64,000 nt of DNA from positions 37,085,853 to 37,149,852 of the forward strand of contig CM060198.1 of the NCBI GenBank assembly GCA_030549335.1. Direction: 5' to 3'. The position numbers and the translations under genes were made by a program. This document shows, piece after piece, positions 14,301 to 27,568 of the stretch; positions within the stretch are counted from its first letter, which is position 1; every line of letters starts with the position of its first letter. This stretch comes from Pontederia crassipes. Taxonomy: Eukaryota; Streptophyta; Magnoliopsida; Commelinales; Pontederiaceae. The notes under the pieces are model-generated. The model made no database searches. It was not told the origin of the DNA and saw only the letters and a list, made by a program, of their open reading frames with translations.

Positions 14301-15650
14301 CCTCTTGGGATACACAAAGGTAGTAATAAGTATCTATTACTTTGCGGTTTGAACCTTACTCTAAGACTCTAATCCCCAAGTGCTTTATCATTGATTGTAA
14401 CAGTTCAACTTCGGTTGGAAATAGAGTTAAAGTTCTATGGATCTATCACCTCTTGGGATACCCAAAGGTTGTAATAAGTATCTATAACTTAGTGGTTTGA
14501 ACCTTACTCTAAGAATCTATTCCCCAAGAGCTTTATCATTGATTGTAACGGTTCTACTTCGATTGGAAATAGAGTTAAAGTTCTAGGGATCTATCACCTC
14601 TTTGGATACCCAAAGGTTGTAATAAGTATCTATAACTTAGTTGTTTGAACCTTACATTAAGACTCTAATCCCCAAGAGCTTTATCATTGAATGTAACGGT
14701 TCAACTTCGGTTGGAAATGGAGTTAAAGTTCTAAGGATCTATCACCTCTTAGGATACCCAAAGGTTGTAATAAGTATGTATAACTTAGTGGTTTGAACCT
14801 TACTCTAAGACTCTAATTCCCAAGAGCTTTATCATTGAATGTAACGGTTCAACTTCGGTTGGAAATGTAGTTAAAGTTCTAAGGATCTATCACCTATTAG
14901 GATACCCAAAGGTTGTAATAAGTATGTATAACTTAGTGGTTTGAACATTACTCCAAGACTCTAATCCCCAAGAGCTTTATCATTGATTGTAACAGTTTGA
15001 CTTCAGTTGGAAATAGAGTTAAAGTTCTAAGGATCTATCACCTCTTGGGATACCCAAAGGTTGTAATAAGTATCTATAACTTAGTGGTTTGAACCTTACT
15101 CTAAGAATCTAATCCCCAAGAGCATTATCATTGATTGTAATGGTTCAACTTCGGTTGGAAATAGAGTTAAAGTTCTATGGATCTATCACCTCTTTGGATA
15201 CCCAAAGGTTGTAATAAGTATCTATTACTTAGTGGTTTGAACCTTACTCTAAGACTTTTATTCCCCAAGAGCTTTATCATTGATTATAACGGTTCAACTT
15301 CGGTTGGAAATAGAGTTAAAGTTCTATGGATCTATCACCTCTTGGGATACCCAAAGGTAGTAATAAGTATCTATTACTTAGTGGTTTGAACCTTACTCTA
15401 AGACTCTATTCCCCAAGAACTTTATCATTGATTGTAACGATTCAACTTCGGTTGGAAATAGAGTTAAAGTTCTATGGATTTATCACCTCTTGGGATACCC
15501 AAAGGTTGTAATAAGTATCTATAACTTAGTGGTTTAAACCTTACTCTAAGACTCTATTCCCCAAGAGCTTTATCATTGATTGTAACGGTTCAACTTCGGT
15601 TGGAAATAGAGTTAAAGTTCTAAGGATCTATCACCTCTTGGGATACACAA
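10852..15650 (+). repeat. Large duplication, copy 2 (partner 3905-8694)
   Basis: Second copy of the 32-monomer block, same orientation and monomer order. Identity looks like about 99%. It keeps the full GTAACAGTTCAACTTCGG around 13660, so the 10-bp loss in the partner is the derived state. The interval between the copies (8695-10851) is itself made from pieces of them. Confidence 0.85.
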
Positions 15651-15840
15651 AGGTAGTAATAAGTATCTATAACTTAGTGGTTTGAACCTTACTCTAAGAC
15701 TCTAATTCCCAAGAGCTTTATCATTGAATGTAACGGTTCAACTTCGGTTGGAAATAGAGTTAAAGTTCTAAGGATCTATCACCTCTTGGGATACACAAAG
15801 GTAGTAATAAGTATCTATTACTTTGCGGTTTGAACCTTAC

Positions 15841-16765
15841 TCTAAGACTCTATTCCCCAAGAGCTTTATCATTGATTGTAACGGTTCAACTTCGGTTGGA
15901 AATAGAGTTAAGGTTCTAAGGATCTATCACCTCTTTGGATACCCAAAGGTAGTAATAAGTATCTATTACTTAGTGGTTTGAACCTTACTCTAAGACTCTA
16001 ATCCCCAAGAGCTTTATCATTGATTGTAACGGTTCTACTTCGATTGGAAATAGAGTTAAAGTTCTAGGGATCTATCACCTCTTTGGATACCCAAAGGTTG
16101 TAATAAGTATCTATAACTTAGTGGTTTGAACCTTACATTAAGACTCTAATCCCCAAGAGCTTTATCATTGATTGTAACGGTTCAACATCGGTTGGAAATA
16201 GAGATAAAGTTCTATGGATCTATCACCTCTTGGGATACCCAAAGGTTGTAATAAGTATCTATAACTGAGTGGTTTGAACCTTACTCTAAGACACAATTCT
16301 CCTAGAGCTTTATCATTGATTGTAACAGTTCAACTTCGGTTGGAAATAGAGTTAAAGTTCTAAGGATCTATCACCTCTTGGGATACACAAAGGTAGTAAT
16401 AAGTATCTATAACTTAGTGGCTTGAACCTTACTGTAAGACTCTAATCCCCAAGAGCTTTATCATTGATTGTAACGGTTCAACTTCAGTTGGAAATAGAGT
16501 TAAAGTTCTATGGATCTATCACCTCTTAGGATAGCCAAAGGTTGTAATAAGTATCCATAACTTAGTGGGTTGAACCTTACTCTAAGACTCTATTCCCCAA
16601 GAGCTTTATCATTGATTGTAACGGTTCAACTTCGGTTGGAAATAGAGTTAAGGTTCTAAGGATCTATCACCTCTTTGGATACCCAAAGGTAGTAATAAGT
16701 ATCTATTACTTAGTGGTTTGAACCTTACTCTAAGACTCTAATCCCCAAGAGCTTTATCATTGATT
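15841..16765 (+). repeat. Five-monomer (740 bp) repeat at the end of Zone A
   Basis: The monomer with TATTCCCC, TTAAGGTTC and TCTATTACTTAG occurs at 15851 and again at 16591, 740 bp apart. Between them, 16020-16650 copies 13350-13985 at an offset of about 2665 bp (18 monomers plus 1), sharing GGTTCTACTTCG and the CACAATTC-CTAGAG monomer. The segment is a splice of two older blocks. Confidence 0.7.
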
Positions 16766-16980
16766 GTAACGGTTCAACTTCGGTTGGAAATAGAGTTAAA
16801 GTTCTATGGATCTATCACCTCTTGGGATACCCAAAGGTTGTAATAAGTATCTATAACTTAGTGGTTTGAACCTTACTCTTAGACTCTATTCCCCAAGAGT
16901 TTATCATTGATTATAACGGTTCAACTTCGGTTGGAAATAGAGTTAAAGTTCTAAGGATCTATCACCTCTTGGTCTACCCA

Positions 16981-19980
16981 AAGGTAGTAATAAGTATCTA
17001 AAACTTAGTGGTTTGAACAATACTCTAAGACTCTAATTCCCAAGAGCTTTATCATTGAATGTAACGGTTCAACTTCGGTTGGAAATGGAGTTAAAGTTCT
17101 AAGGATCTATCACCTCTTAGGATACCCAAAGGTTGTAATAAGTATGTATAACTTAGTGGTTTGAACCTTACTCTAAGACTCTAATCCCCAAGAGCTTTAT
17201 CATTGATTGTAATAGTTTGACTTCAGTTGGAAATAGAGTTAAAGTTCTAAGGATCTATCACCTCTTGGGATAAACAAAGGTTGTAATAAGTATCTATAAG
17301 TTAGTGGTTTGAACTTACTCTAAGACTCTAATCCCCAAGAGCATTATCATTGATTGTAACGGTTCAACTTCGGTTGGAAATAGAGTTAAAGTTCTATGTA
17401 TCTATCACCTCTTTGGATACCCAAAGGTTGTAATAAGTATCTATAACTTAGAGCTCTGAACCTTACTCTAAGACTCTAATCCCCAAGAGCTTTATCATTG
17501 ATGGTAACGGTTCAACTTCGGTTGGAAATAGAGTTAAAGTTCTATGGAACTATCATCTCTTTGGATACCCAAAGGTTGTAATAAGTGTCTATAACTTAGT
17601 GCTTTGAACCTTACTCTAAGACTCTAATCCCCAAGAGCTTTATCATTCATTGTAACGGTTCAACTTCGGTTGCAAATAGAGTTAAAGTTCTAAGGATCTA
17701 TCACCTCTTAGGATACCCAAAGGTTGTAATAAGTATCCATAACTTAGTGGTTTGAACCTTACTCTAAGACTCTAATCCCCAAGAGCTTTATCATTGATTG
17801 TAACGGTTCAACTTCGGTTGGAAATAGAGTTAAAGTTCTAAGGATCTATCACCTCTTAGGATCTCCAAAGGTTGCAATAAGTATCTATAACTTAGTGGTT
17901 TGAACCGTACTCTAAGACTCCAATCCCCAAGAGCTTTATCATTGATTGTAACGGTTCAACTTCGGTTGGAAATATAGTTAAAGTTCTAAGGATCTATCAT
18001 CTCTTGGGATACCCAAAGGTAGTACTAAGTATCTATAACTTAGAGATTTGAACCTTACTCTAAGACTCTATTCCCCAAGTGCATTATCATTGATTGTAAC
18101 GATTCAACTTCGGTTGGAAATAGAGTTATAGTTCTAAGGATCTATCACCTTTTAGGATATCCAAAAGTTGTAATATGTATTACTTAGTGGTTTGAACCTT
18201 ACTCTAAGACTCTAATCCCCAAGAGCTTTATCATTGATTGTAACGATTCAACTTCGGTTGGAAATAGAGTTAAAGTTCTATGCATCTATCACCTCTTGGG
18301 ATACCCAAAGGTAGTAATAAGTATCTATTACTTAGTGGTTTGAACCTTACTCTAAGACTCTATTCCCCAAGAGCTTTGTCATTGATTGTAACGGTTCAAC
18401 TTCGGTTGGAAATAGAGTTGAAGTTCTAAGGATCTACCACCTCTTGGGATACCCAAAGGTAGTAATAAGTAATCTATAACTTAGTGGTTTGAACCTTACT
18501 CTAAGACTCTAATCCCCAAGAGCATTATCATTGATTGTAACGGTTCAACTTCGGTTGGAAATACAGTTAAAGTTCTATGGATCTATCACCTCTTTGGATA
18601 CCCAAAGGTTGTAATAAGTATCTATAACTTAGAGCTCTGAACCTTACTTACTCTTAGACTCTTATCCCCAAGAGCTTTATCATTGATTGTAACGGTTCAA
18701 CTTCGGTTGGAAATAGAGTTCAAGTTCTAAGGATCTATCACCTCTTAGGAAAGCCAAAGGTGTAATAAGTATCTATAACTTAGTGGTTTGAACCTTACTC
18801 TAAGACTCTAATCCCCAAGAGCTTTATCATTGATTGTAACGGTTCAACTTCGGTTGGAAATAGAGTTAAAGTTCTATGGATCTATCACCTCTTTGGATAC
18901 CCAAAGGTTGTAATAAGTATCTATAACTTAGAGCTCTGAACCTTACTTACTCTAAGACTCTAATCCCCATGAGCTTTATCATTGATTGTAACGGTTCAAC
19001 TTCGGTTGGAAATAGAGTTAAAGTTCTAAGGATCTATCACCTCTTAGGATAGCCAAAGGTTGTAATAAGTATCCATAACTTAGTGGGTTGAACCTTACTC
19101 TAAGACTCTATTCCCCAAGAGCTTTATCATTGATTGTAATGGTTCAACTTCGGCTGGAAATAGAGTTAAGGTTCTAAGGATCTATCACCTCTTTGGATAC
19201 CCAAAGGTAGTAATAAGTATCTATAACTTAGTGGTTTGAACCTTACTCTAAGACTCTAATCCCCAAGAGCTTTATCATTGATTGTAACGGTTCAACTTCG
19301 GTTGGAAATAGAGTTAAAGTTCTAAGGATCTATCACTTCTTAGGATACCCAAAGGTTGTAATAAGTATCTATAACTTAGTGGTTTGAACCTTACTCTAAG
19401 ACTCTAATCCCCAAGAGCTTTATCATTGATTGTAACGGATCAACTTCGGTAGGAAATAGAGTTAAAGTTCTAAGGATCTACCACCTCTTGGGATACCCAA
19501 AGGTAGTAATAAGTAATCAATAACTTAGTGGTTTGAACCTTACTCTAAGACTCTAATCCCCAAGAGCTTTATCATTGATTGTAACAGTTCAACTTCGGTT
19601 GGAAATAGAGTTAAAGTTCTATGGATCTGTCACCTCTTTGGATACCCAAAGGTTGTAATAAGTATCTATAACTTAGAGCTCTGAACCTTACTTACTCTTA
19701 GACTCTTATCCCCGAGAGCTTTATCATTGATTGTAACGATTCAACTTCGGTTGGAAATAGAGTTCAAGTTCTAAGGATCTATCACCTCTTAGGATAGCCA
19801 AAGGTGTAATAAGTATCTATAACTTAGTGGTTTGAACCTTACTCTAAGACTCTAATCCCCAAGAGCTTTATCATTGATTGTAACGGTTCAACTTCAGTTG
19901 AAAATAGAGTTAAAGTTCTAAGGATCTATCCCCTCTTGGGATACCCAAAGGTAGTAATAAGTATCTACAACTTAGTGGTT
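16981..19980 (+). repeat. Zone B left flank, partial and rearranged HOR
   Basis: Contains pieces of the 25-monomer unit. 19300-19900 follows 23020-23620 at offset 3720, and 18830-19230 follows 20760-21160 at offset 1932. It has the first dense run of GAGCTCTGAACC monomers (17450, 18630, 18930, 19677). Substitutions relative to the central units are more frequent (TTATCCCCGAG near 19712, AAGTAATCAATAAC near 19513), so this looks like a decayed edge of the HOR domain. Confidence 0.65.
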
Positions 19981-22310
19981 TGAACCTTACTCTAAGACAC
20001 TAATCCTCAAGAGCTTTATTATTGATTGTAGTGGTTCAACTTCGGTTGGAAATAGAGTTAAAGTTCTTAGGATCTATCACCTCTTGGGATACCCAAAGGT
20101 AGTAATAAGTATCTATAACTTAGAGATTTGAACCTTACTCTAAGACTCTATTCCCCAAGAGCATTATCATTGATTGTGACAGTTCAACTTCGGTTGGAAA
20201 TAGAGTTATAATTCTAAGGATCTATCACCTCTTAGGATACCCAAAAGTTGTAATAAGTATGTATAACTTAGTGGTTTGAACCTTACTCTAAGACTTAAAT
20301 CCCCAAGAGCTTTATCATTGATTGTAACGGTTCAACTTCGGTTGGAAATAGAGTTAAAGTTCTATGGTTCTATCACCTGTTTGGATACCCAAAGGTTGTA
20401 ATAAGTATCTATAACTTAGTGGTATGAACCATACTCTAAGACTCTAATCCCCAAGAGCTTTATCATTGATTGTAACGGTTCAACTTCGGTTGGAAATAGA
20501 GTTAAAGTTCTAAGGATCTATCACCTCTTGAGATACACAGAGGTAGTAATAAGTATCTATTACTTAGTGGTTTGAAACTTACTCTAAGACTCTATTCCCC
20601 AAGAGCTTTATCATTGATTGTAACGGTTCAACTTCGGTTGGAAATAGAGTTAAGGTTCTGAGGATCTACAACCTCTTGGGATACCCATAGGTAGTAATAA
20701 GTATCTATAACTTAGTGGTTTGAACCTTACTCTAAGACTCTAATCCCAAAGAGCTTTATCATTGATTGTAACGGTTCAACTTCGGTTGGAAATAGAGTTA
20801 AAGTTCTATGGATCTATCACCTCTTTGGATACCCAAAGGTTGTAATAAGTATCTATAACTTAGAGCTCTGAACCTTACTTACTCTAAGACTCTAATCCCC
20901 ATGAGCTTTATCATTGATTGTAACGGTTCAACTTCGGTTGGAAATAGAGTTAAAGTTCTAAGGATCTATCACCTCTTAGGATAGCCAAAGGTTGTAATAA
21001 GTATCCATAACTTAGTGGGTTGAACCTTACTCTAAGACTCTATTCCCCAAGAGCTTTATCATTGATTGTAATGGTTCAACTTCGGCTGGAAATAGAGTTA
21101 AGGTTCTAAGGATCTATCACCTCTTTGGATACCCAAAGGTAGTAATAAGTATCTATAACTTAGTGGTTTGAACCTTACTCTAAGACTCTAATCCCCAAGA
21201 GCTTTATCATTGATTGTAACGGTTCAACTTCGGTAGGAAATAGAGTTAAAGTTCTAAGGATCTATCACCTCTTAGGATACCCGAAGGTTGTAATAAGTAT
21301 CTATAACTTAGTGGTTTGAACCGTACTCTAAGACTCCAATCCCCAAGAGCTTTATCATTGATTGTAACGGTTCAACTTCGGTTGGAAATAGAGTTAAAGT
21401 TCTAAGGATCTATCACCTCTTGGGATACACAAAGGTTGTAATAAGTATCTATAACTTAGTGGCTTGAACCTTACTCTAAGACTCTAATCCCCAAGAGCTT
21501 TATCATTGATTGTAACGGTTCAACTTCGGTTGGAAATAGAGTTAAAGTTCTATGGATCTATCACCTCTTTGGATACCCAAAGGTTGTAATAAGTATCTAT
21601 AACTTAGAGCTCTGAACCTTACTTACACTAAGACTCTAATCCCCATGAGCATTATCATTAATTCTAACGGTTCAACTTCGGTTGGAAATAGAGTTAAAGT
21701 TCTAAAGATCTATCACCTCTTAGGATACCCAAAGGTTGTAATAAGCATCTATAACTTAGTGGTTTGAACCTTACTCTAAGACTCTAATCCCCAAGAGCTT
21801 TATCATTGATTGTAACGGTTCAACTTCGGTTGGAAATAGAGTTAAAGTTCTAAGGATCTATCACCTCTTTGGATACCCAAAGGTTGTAATAAGTATCTAT
21901 GACTTAGAGCTCTGAACCTTACTCTAAGACACTAATCCCCAAGAGCTTTATCATTGATTGTAACGGTTCAACTTCGGTTGGAAATAGAGTTAAAGTTCTT
22001 AGGATCTATCACCTCTTGGGATACCCAAAGGTAGTAATAAGTATCTATAACTTAGAGATTTGAACCTTACTCTAAGACTCTATTCCCCAAGAGCATTATC
22101 ATTGATTGTGACGGTTCAACTTCGGTTGGAAATAGAGTTATAGTTCTAAGGATTTATCACCTCTTAGGATACCCAAAAGTTGTAAAAGGTATGTATAACT
22201 TAGTGGTTTGAACCTTACTCTAAGACTCAAATCCCCAAGAGCTTTATCATTGATTGTAACGGTTCAACTTCGGTTGGAAATAGAGTTAAAGTTCTATGGA
22301 TCTATCACCT

Positions 22311-22326
22311 CTTTGGATACCCAAAG
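22311..22326 (+). other. Dyad 2 of the monomer, perfect form
   Basis: In this copy CTTTGG-ATAC-CCAAAG is a perfect 6-bp inverted repeat with a 4-base spacer. The consensus copy has a shifted 5-bp form, TTGGG-ATA-CCCAA (47550-47562). The third common allele, TTAGGATACCCAA, breaks the stem. So each monomer has a second dyad whose strength depends on a three-way polymorphism, about 35 bp downstream of dyad 1. There is no T-run after it, so it is not a bacterial-type terminator. Confidence 0.65.
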
Positions 22327-22347
22327 GTTGTAATAAGTATCTATAAC

Positions 22348-22370
22348 TTAGAGCTCTGAACCTTACTTAC
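22348..22370 (+). other. Zone B signature: TTAGAGCTCTGAA palindrome plus TTAC duplication
   Basis: A representative copy. TTAGAGCTCTGAA is a near-perfect dyad around GAGCTC, replacing TTAGTGGTTTGAA of the consensus. It is followed by CCTTACTTACTC, in which TTAC is duplicated (monomer 152 bp). The two changes usually travel together in Zone B, with a single later example near 43590 and GAGCTC without TTAC at about 1 and 17450. The pair is a good tag for this subfamily. Confidence 0.8.
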
Positions 22371-23848
22371 TCTAAGACTCTAATCCCCATGAGCTTTATC
22401 ATTGATTGTAACGGTTCAACTTCGGTTGGAAATAGAGTTAAAGTTCTAAGGATCTACCACCTCTTGGGATACCCAAAGGTAGTAATAAGTAATCTATAAC
22501 TTAGTGGTTTGAACCTTACTCTAAGACTCTAATCCCCAAGAGCTTTATCATTGATTGTAACGGTTCAACTTCGGTTGGAAATAGAGTTAAAGTTCTATGG
22601 ATCTATCACCTCTTTGGATACCCAAAGGTTGTAATAAGTATCTATAACTTAGAGCTCTGAACCATACTTATTCTTAGACTCTTATCCCCAAGAGCTTTAT
22701 CATTGATTGTAACGGTTCAACTTCGGTTGGAAATAGAGTTCAAGTTCTAAGGATCTATCACCTCTTAGGATAGCCAAAGGTGTAATAAGTATCTATAACT
22801 TAGTGGTTTGAACCTTACTCTAAGACTCTAATCCCCAAGAGCTTTATCATTGATTGTAACAGTTCAACTTCGGTTGGAAATAGAGTTAAAGTTCTAAGGA
22901 TCTATCCCCTCTTGGGATACCCAAAGGTAGTAATAAGTATCTATAACTTAGTGGTTTGAACCTTACTCTAAGACTCTAATCCCCAAGAGCTTTATCATTG
23001 ATTGTAACGGTTCAACTTCGGTTGGAAATAGAGTTAAAGTTCTAAGGATCTATCACTTCTTTGGATACCCAAAGGTTGTAATAAGTATCTATAACTTAGT
23101 GGTTTGAACCTTACTCTAAGACTCTAATCCCCAAGAGCTTTATCATTGATTGTAACGGTTCAACTTCGGTAGGAAATAGAGTTAAAGTTCTAAGGATCTA
23201 CCACCTCTTGGGATACCCAAAGGTAGTAATAAGTAATCTATAACTTAGTGGTTTGAACCTTACTCTAAGACTCTAATCCCCAAGAGCTTTATCATTGATT
23301 GTAACGGTTCAACTTCGGTTGGAAATAGAGTTAAAGTTCAATGGATCTATCACCTCTTTGGATACCCAAAGGTTGTAATAAGTATCTATAACTTAGAGCT
23401 CTGAACCTTACTTACTCTTAGACTCTTATCCCCAAGAGCTTTATCATTGATTGTAACGGTTCAACTTCGGTTGGAAATAGAGTTCAAGTTCTAAGGATCT
23501 ATCACCTCTTAGGATAGCCAAAGGTGTAATAAGTATCTATAACTTAGTGGTTTGAACCTTACTCTAAGACTCTAATCCCCAAGAGCTTTATCATTGATTG
23601 TAACGGTTCAACTTCAGATGGAAATAGAGTTAAAGTTCTAAGGATCTATCACCTCTTGGGATACACAAAGGTTGTAATAAGTATCTATAACTTAGTGGCT
23701 TGAACCTTACTCTAAGACTCTAATCCCCAAGAGCTTTATCATTGATTGTAACGGTTCAACTTCAGTTGAAAATAGAGTTAAAGTTCTAAGGATCTATCCC
23801 CTCTTGGGATACCCAAAGGTAGTAATAAGTATCTATAACTTAGTGGTT

Positions 23849-26800
23849 TGAACCTTACTCTAAGACACTAATCCTCAAGAGCTTTATTATTGATTGTAGT
23901 GGTTCAACTTCGGTTGGAAATAGAGTTAAAGTTCTTAGGATCTATCACCTCTTGGGATACCCAAAGGTAGTAATAAGTATCTATAACTTAGAGATTTGAA
24001 CCTTACTCTAAGACTCTATTCCCCAAGAGCATTATCATTGATTGTGACAGTTCAACTTCGGTTGGAAATAGAGTTATAGTTCTAAGGATCTATCACCTCT
24101 TAGGATACCCAAAAGTTGTAATAAGTATGTATAACTTAGTGGTTTGAACCTTACTCTAAGACTTAAATCCCCAAGAGCTTTATCATTGATTGTAACGGTT
24201 CAACTTCGGTTGGAAATAGAGTTAAAGTTCTATGGTTCTATCACCTGTTTGGATACCCAAAGGTTGTAATAAGTATCTATAACTTAGTGGTATGAACCAT
24301 ACTCTAAGACTCTAATCCCCAAGAGCTTTATCATTGATTGTAACGGTTCAACTTCGGTTGGAAATAGAGTTAAAGTTCTAAGGATCTATCACCTCTTGAG
24401 ATACACAGAGGTAGTAATAAGTATCTATTACTTAGTGGTTTGAAACTTACTCTAAGACTCTATTCCCCAAGAGCTTTATCATTGATTGTAACGGTTCAAC
24501 TTCGGTTGGAAATAGAGTTAAGGTTCTGAGGATCTACAACCTCTTGGGATACCCATAGGTAGTAATAAGTATCTATAACTTAGTGGTTTGAACCTTACTC
24601 TAAGACTCTAATCCCAAAGAGCTTTATCATTGATTGTAACGGTTCAACTTCGGTTGGAAATAGAGTTAAAGTTCTATGGATCTATCACCTCTTTGGATAC
24701 CCAAAGGTTGTAATAAGTATCTATAACTTAGAGCTCTGAACCTTACTTACTCTAAGACTCTAATCCCCATGAGCTTTATCATTGATTGTAACGGTTCAAC
24801 TTCGGTTGGAAATAGAGTTAAAGTTCTAAGGATCTATCACCTCTTAGGATAGCCAAAGGTTGTAATAAGTATCCATAACTTAGTGGGTTGAACCTTACTC
24901 TAAGACTCTATTCCCCAAGAGCTTTATCATTGATTGTAATGGTTCAACTTCGGCTGGAAATAGAGTTAAGGTTCTAAGGATCTATCACCTCTTTGGATAC
25001 CCAAAGGTAGTAATAAGTATCTATAACTTAGTGGTTTGAACCTTACTCTAAGACTCTAATCCCCAAGAGCTTTATCATTGATTGTAACGGTTCAACTTCG
25101 GTAGGAAATAGAGTTAAAGTTCTAAGGATCTATCACCTCTTAGGATACCCGAAGGTTGTAATAAGTATCTATAACTTAGTGGTTTGAACCGTACTCTAAG
25201 ACTCCAATCCCCAAGAGCTTTATCATTGATTGTAACGGTTCAACTTCGGTTGGAAATAGAGTTAAAGTTCTAAGGATCTATCACCTCTTGGGATACACAA
25301 AGGTTGTAATAAGTATCTATAACTTAGTGGCTTGAACCTTACTCTAAGACTCTAATCCCCAAGAGCTTTATCATTGATTGTAACGGTTCAACTTCGGTTG
25401 GAAATAGAGTTAAAGTTCTATGGATCTATCACCTCTTTGGATACCCAAAGGTTGTAATAAGTATCTATAACTTAGAGCTCTGAACCTTACTTACACTAAG
25501 ACTCTAATCCCCATGAGCATTATCATTAATTCTAACGGTTCAACTTCGGTTGGAAATAGAGTTAAAGTTCTAAAGATCTATCACCTCTTAGGATACCCAA
25601 AGGTTGTAATAAGCATCTATAACTTAGTGGTTTGAACCTTACTCTAAGACTCTAATCCCCAAGAGCTTTATCATTGATTGTAACGGTTCAACTTCGGTTG
25701 GAAATAGAGTTAAAGTTCTAAGGATCTATCACCTCTTTGGATACCCAAAGGTTGTAATAAGTATCTATGACTTAGAGCTCTGAACCTTACTCTAAGACAC
25801 TAATCCCCAAGAGCTTTATCATTGATTGTAACGGTTCAACTTCGGTTGGAAATAGAGTTAAAGTTCTTAGGATCTATCACCTCTTGGGATACCCAAAGGT
25901 AGTAATAAGTATCTATAACTTAGAGATTTGAACCTTACTCTAAGACTCTATTCCCCAAGAGCATTATCATTGATTGTGACGGTTCAACTTCGGTTGGAAA
26001 TAGAGTTATAGTTCTAAGGATCTATCACCTCTTAGGATACCCAAAAGTTGTAAAAGGTATGTATAACTTAGTGGTTTGAACCTTACTCTAAGACTCAAAT
26101 CCCCAAGAGCTTTATCATTGATTGTAACGGTTCAACTTCGGTTGGAAATAGAGTTAAAGTTCTATGGATCTATCACCTCTTTGGATACCCAAAGGTTGTA
26201 ATAAGTATCTATAACTTAGAGCTCTGAACCTTACTTACTCTAAGACTCTAATCCCCATGAGCTTTATCATTGATTGTAACGGTTCAACTTCGGTTGGAAA
26301 TAGAGTTAAAGTTCTAAGGATCTACCACCTCTTGGGATACCCAAAGGTAGTAATAAGTAATCTATAACTTAGTGGTTTGAACCTTACTCTAAGACTCTAA
26401 TCCCCAAGAGCTTTATCATTGATTGTAACGGTTCAACTTCGGTTGGAAATAGAGTTAAAGTTCTATGGATCTATCACCTCTTTGGATACCCAAAGGTTGT
26501 AATAAGTATCTATAACTTAGAGCTCTGAACCATACTTATTCTTAGACTCTTATCCCCAAGAGCTTTATCATTGATTGTAACGGTTCAACTTCGGTTGGAA
26601 ATAGAGTTCAAGTTCTAAGGATCTATCACCTCTTAGGATAGCCAAAGGTGTAATAAGTATCTATAACTTAGTGGTTTGAACCTTACTCTAAGACTCTAAT
26701 CCCCAAGAGCTTTATCATTGATTGTAACAGTTCAACTTCGGTTGGAAATAGAGTTAAAGTTCTAAGGATCTATCCCCTCTTGGGATACCCAAAGGTAGTA

Positions 26801-27568
26801 ATAAGTATCTATAACTTAGTGGTTTGAACCTTACTCTAAGACTCTAATCCCCAAGAGCTTTATCATTGATTGTAACGGTTCAACTTCGGTTGGAAATAGA
26901 GTTAAAGTTCTAAGGATCTATCACTTCTTTGGATACCCAAAGGTTGTAATAAGTATCTATAACTTAGTGGTTTGAACCTTACTCTAAGACTCTAATCCCC
27001 AAGAGCTTTATCATTGATTGTAACGGTTCAACTTCGGTAGGAAATAGAGTTAAAGTTCTAAGGATCTACCACCTCTTGGGATACCCAAAGGTAGTAATAA
27101 GTAATCTATAACTTAGTGGTTTGAACCTTACTCTAAGACTCTAATCCCCAAGAGCTTTATCATTGATTGTAACGATTCAACTTCGGTTGGAAATAGAGTT
27201 AAAGTTCAATGGATCTATCACCTCTTTGGATACCCAAAGGTTGTAATAAGTATCTATAACTTAGAGCTCTGAACCTTACTTACTCTTAGACTCTTATCCC
27301 CAAGAGCTTTATCATTGATTGTAACGGTTCAACTTCGGTTGGAAATAGAGTTCAAGTTCTAAGGATCTATCACCTCTTAGGATAGCCAAAGGTGTAATAA
27401 GTATCTATAACTTAGTGGTTTGAACCTTACTCTAAGACTCTAATCCCCAAGAGCTTTATCATTGATTGTAACGGTTCAACTTCGGTTGGAAATAGAGTTA
27501 AAGTTCTAAGGATCTATCCCCTCTTGGGATACCCAAAGGTAGTAATAAGTATCTATAACTTAGTGGTT
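23849..27568 (+). repeat. Zone B HOR unit 2 (25 monomers, 3720 bp)
   Basis: Same monomer order as unit 1. Diagnostic points in order: TTATTATTGATTGTAGTGG near 23884, CTTGAGATACACAGAGG near 24394, the GTGGGTTGAACC monomer near 24880, GATACCCGAAGG near 25145, CATTAATTCTAACGG near 25525, AAAAGGTATGTATAAC near 26051, and ATACTTATTCTTAGACTC near 26532. It lacks the extra monomer of unit 1. Confidence 0.8.

Larger units (their letters stand above)
3245..16980 (+). repeat. Zone A: nested segmental HOR region
   Basis: About 93 monomers built from overlapping block copies. Diagnostic monomers include one with GACTTTTATTCCCC and GATTATAACGG (149 bp), one with GGTTCTACTTCGATTGG, and one with TATTACTTTGCGG (at 7381, 9454, 14337 and 15818). 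The block offsets I measured are 4578, 6947-6956, 2073, 1924, 444, 2665 and 740 bp, nearly all multiples of 148 within one or two bases. This is what repeated unequal exchange or replication-slip copying in whole-monomer steps produces. Confidence 0.85.
19981..23848 (+). repeat. Zone B HOR unit 1 (26 monomers, 3868 bp)
   Basis: Matches unit 2 with very few differences, for example TATAATTC/TATAGTTC near 20211 and GATTTATC/GATCTATC near 22153. Compared with unit 2 it holds one extra monomer at about 23600-23760, carrying CTTCAGATGG, GGGATACACAAAGGTTG and TGGCTTGAACC. The extra monomer is an insertion here or a loss elsewhere. Confidence 0.8.
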
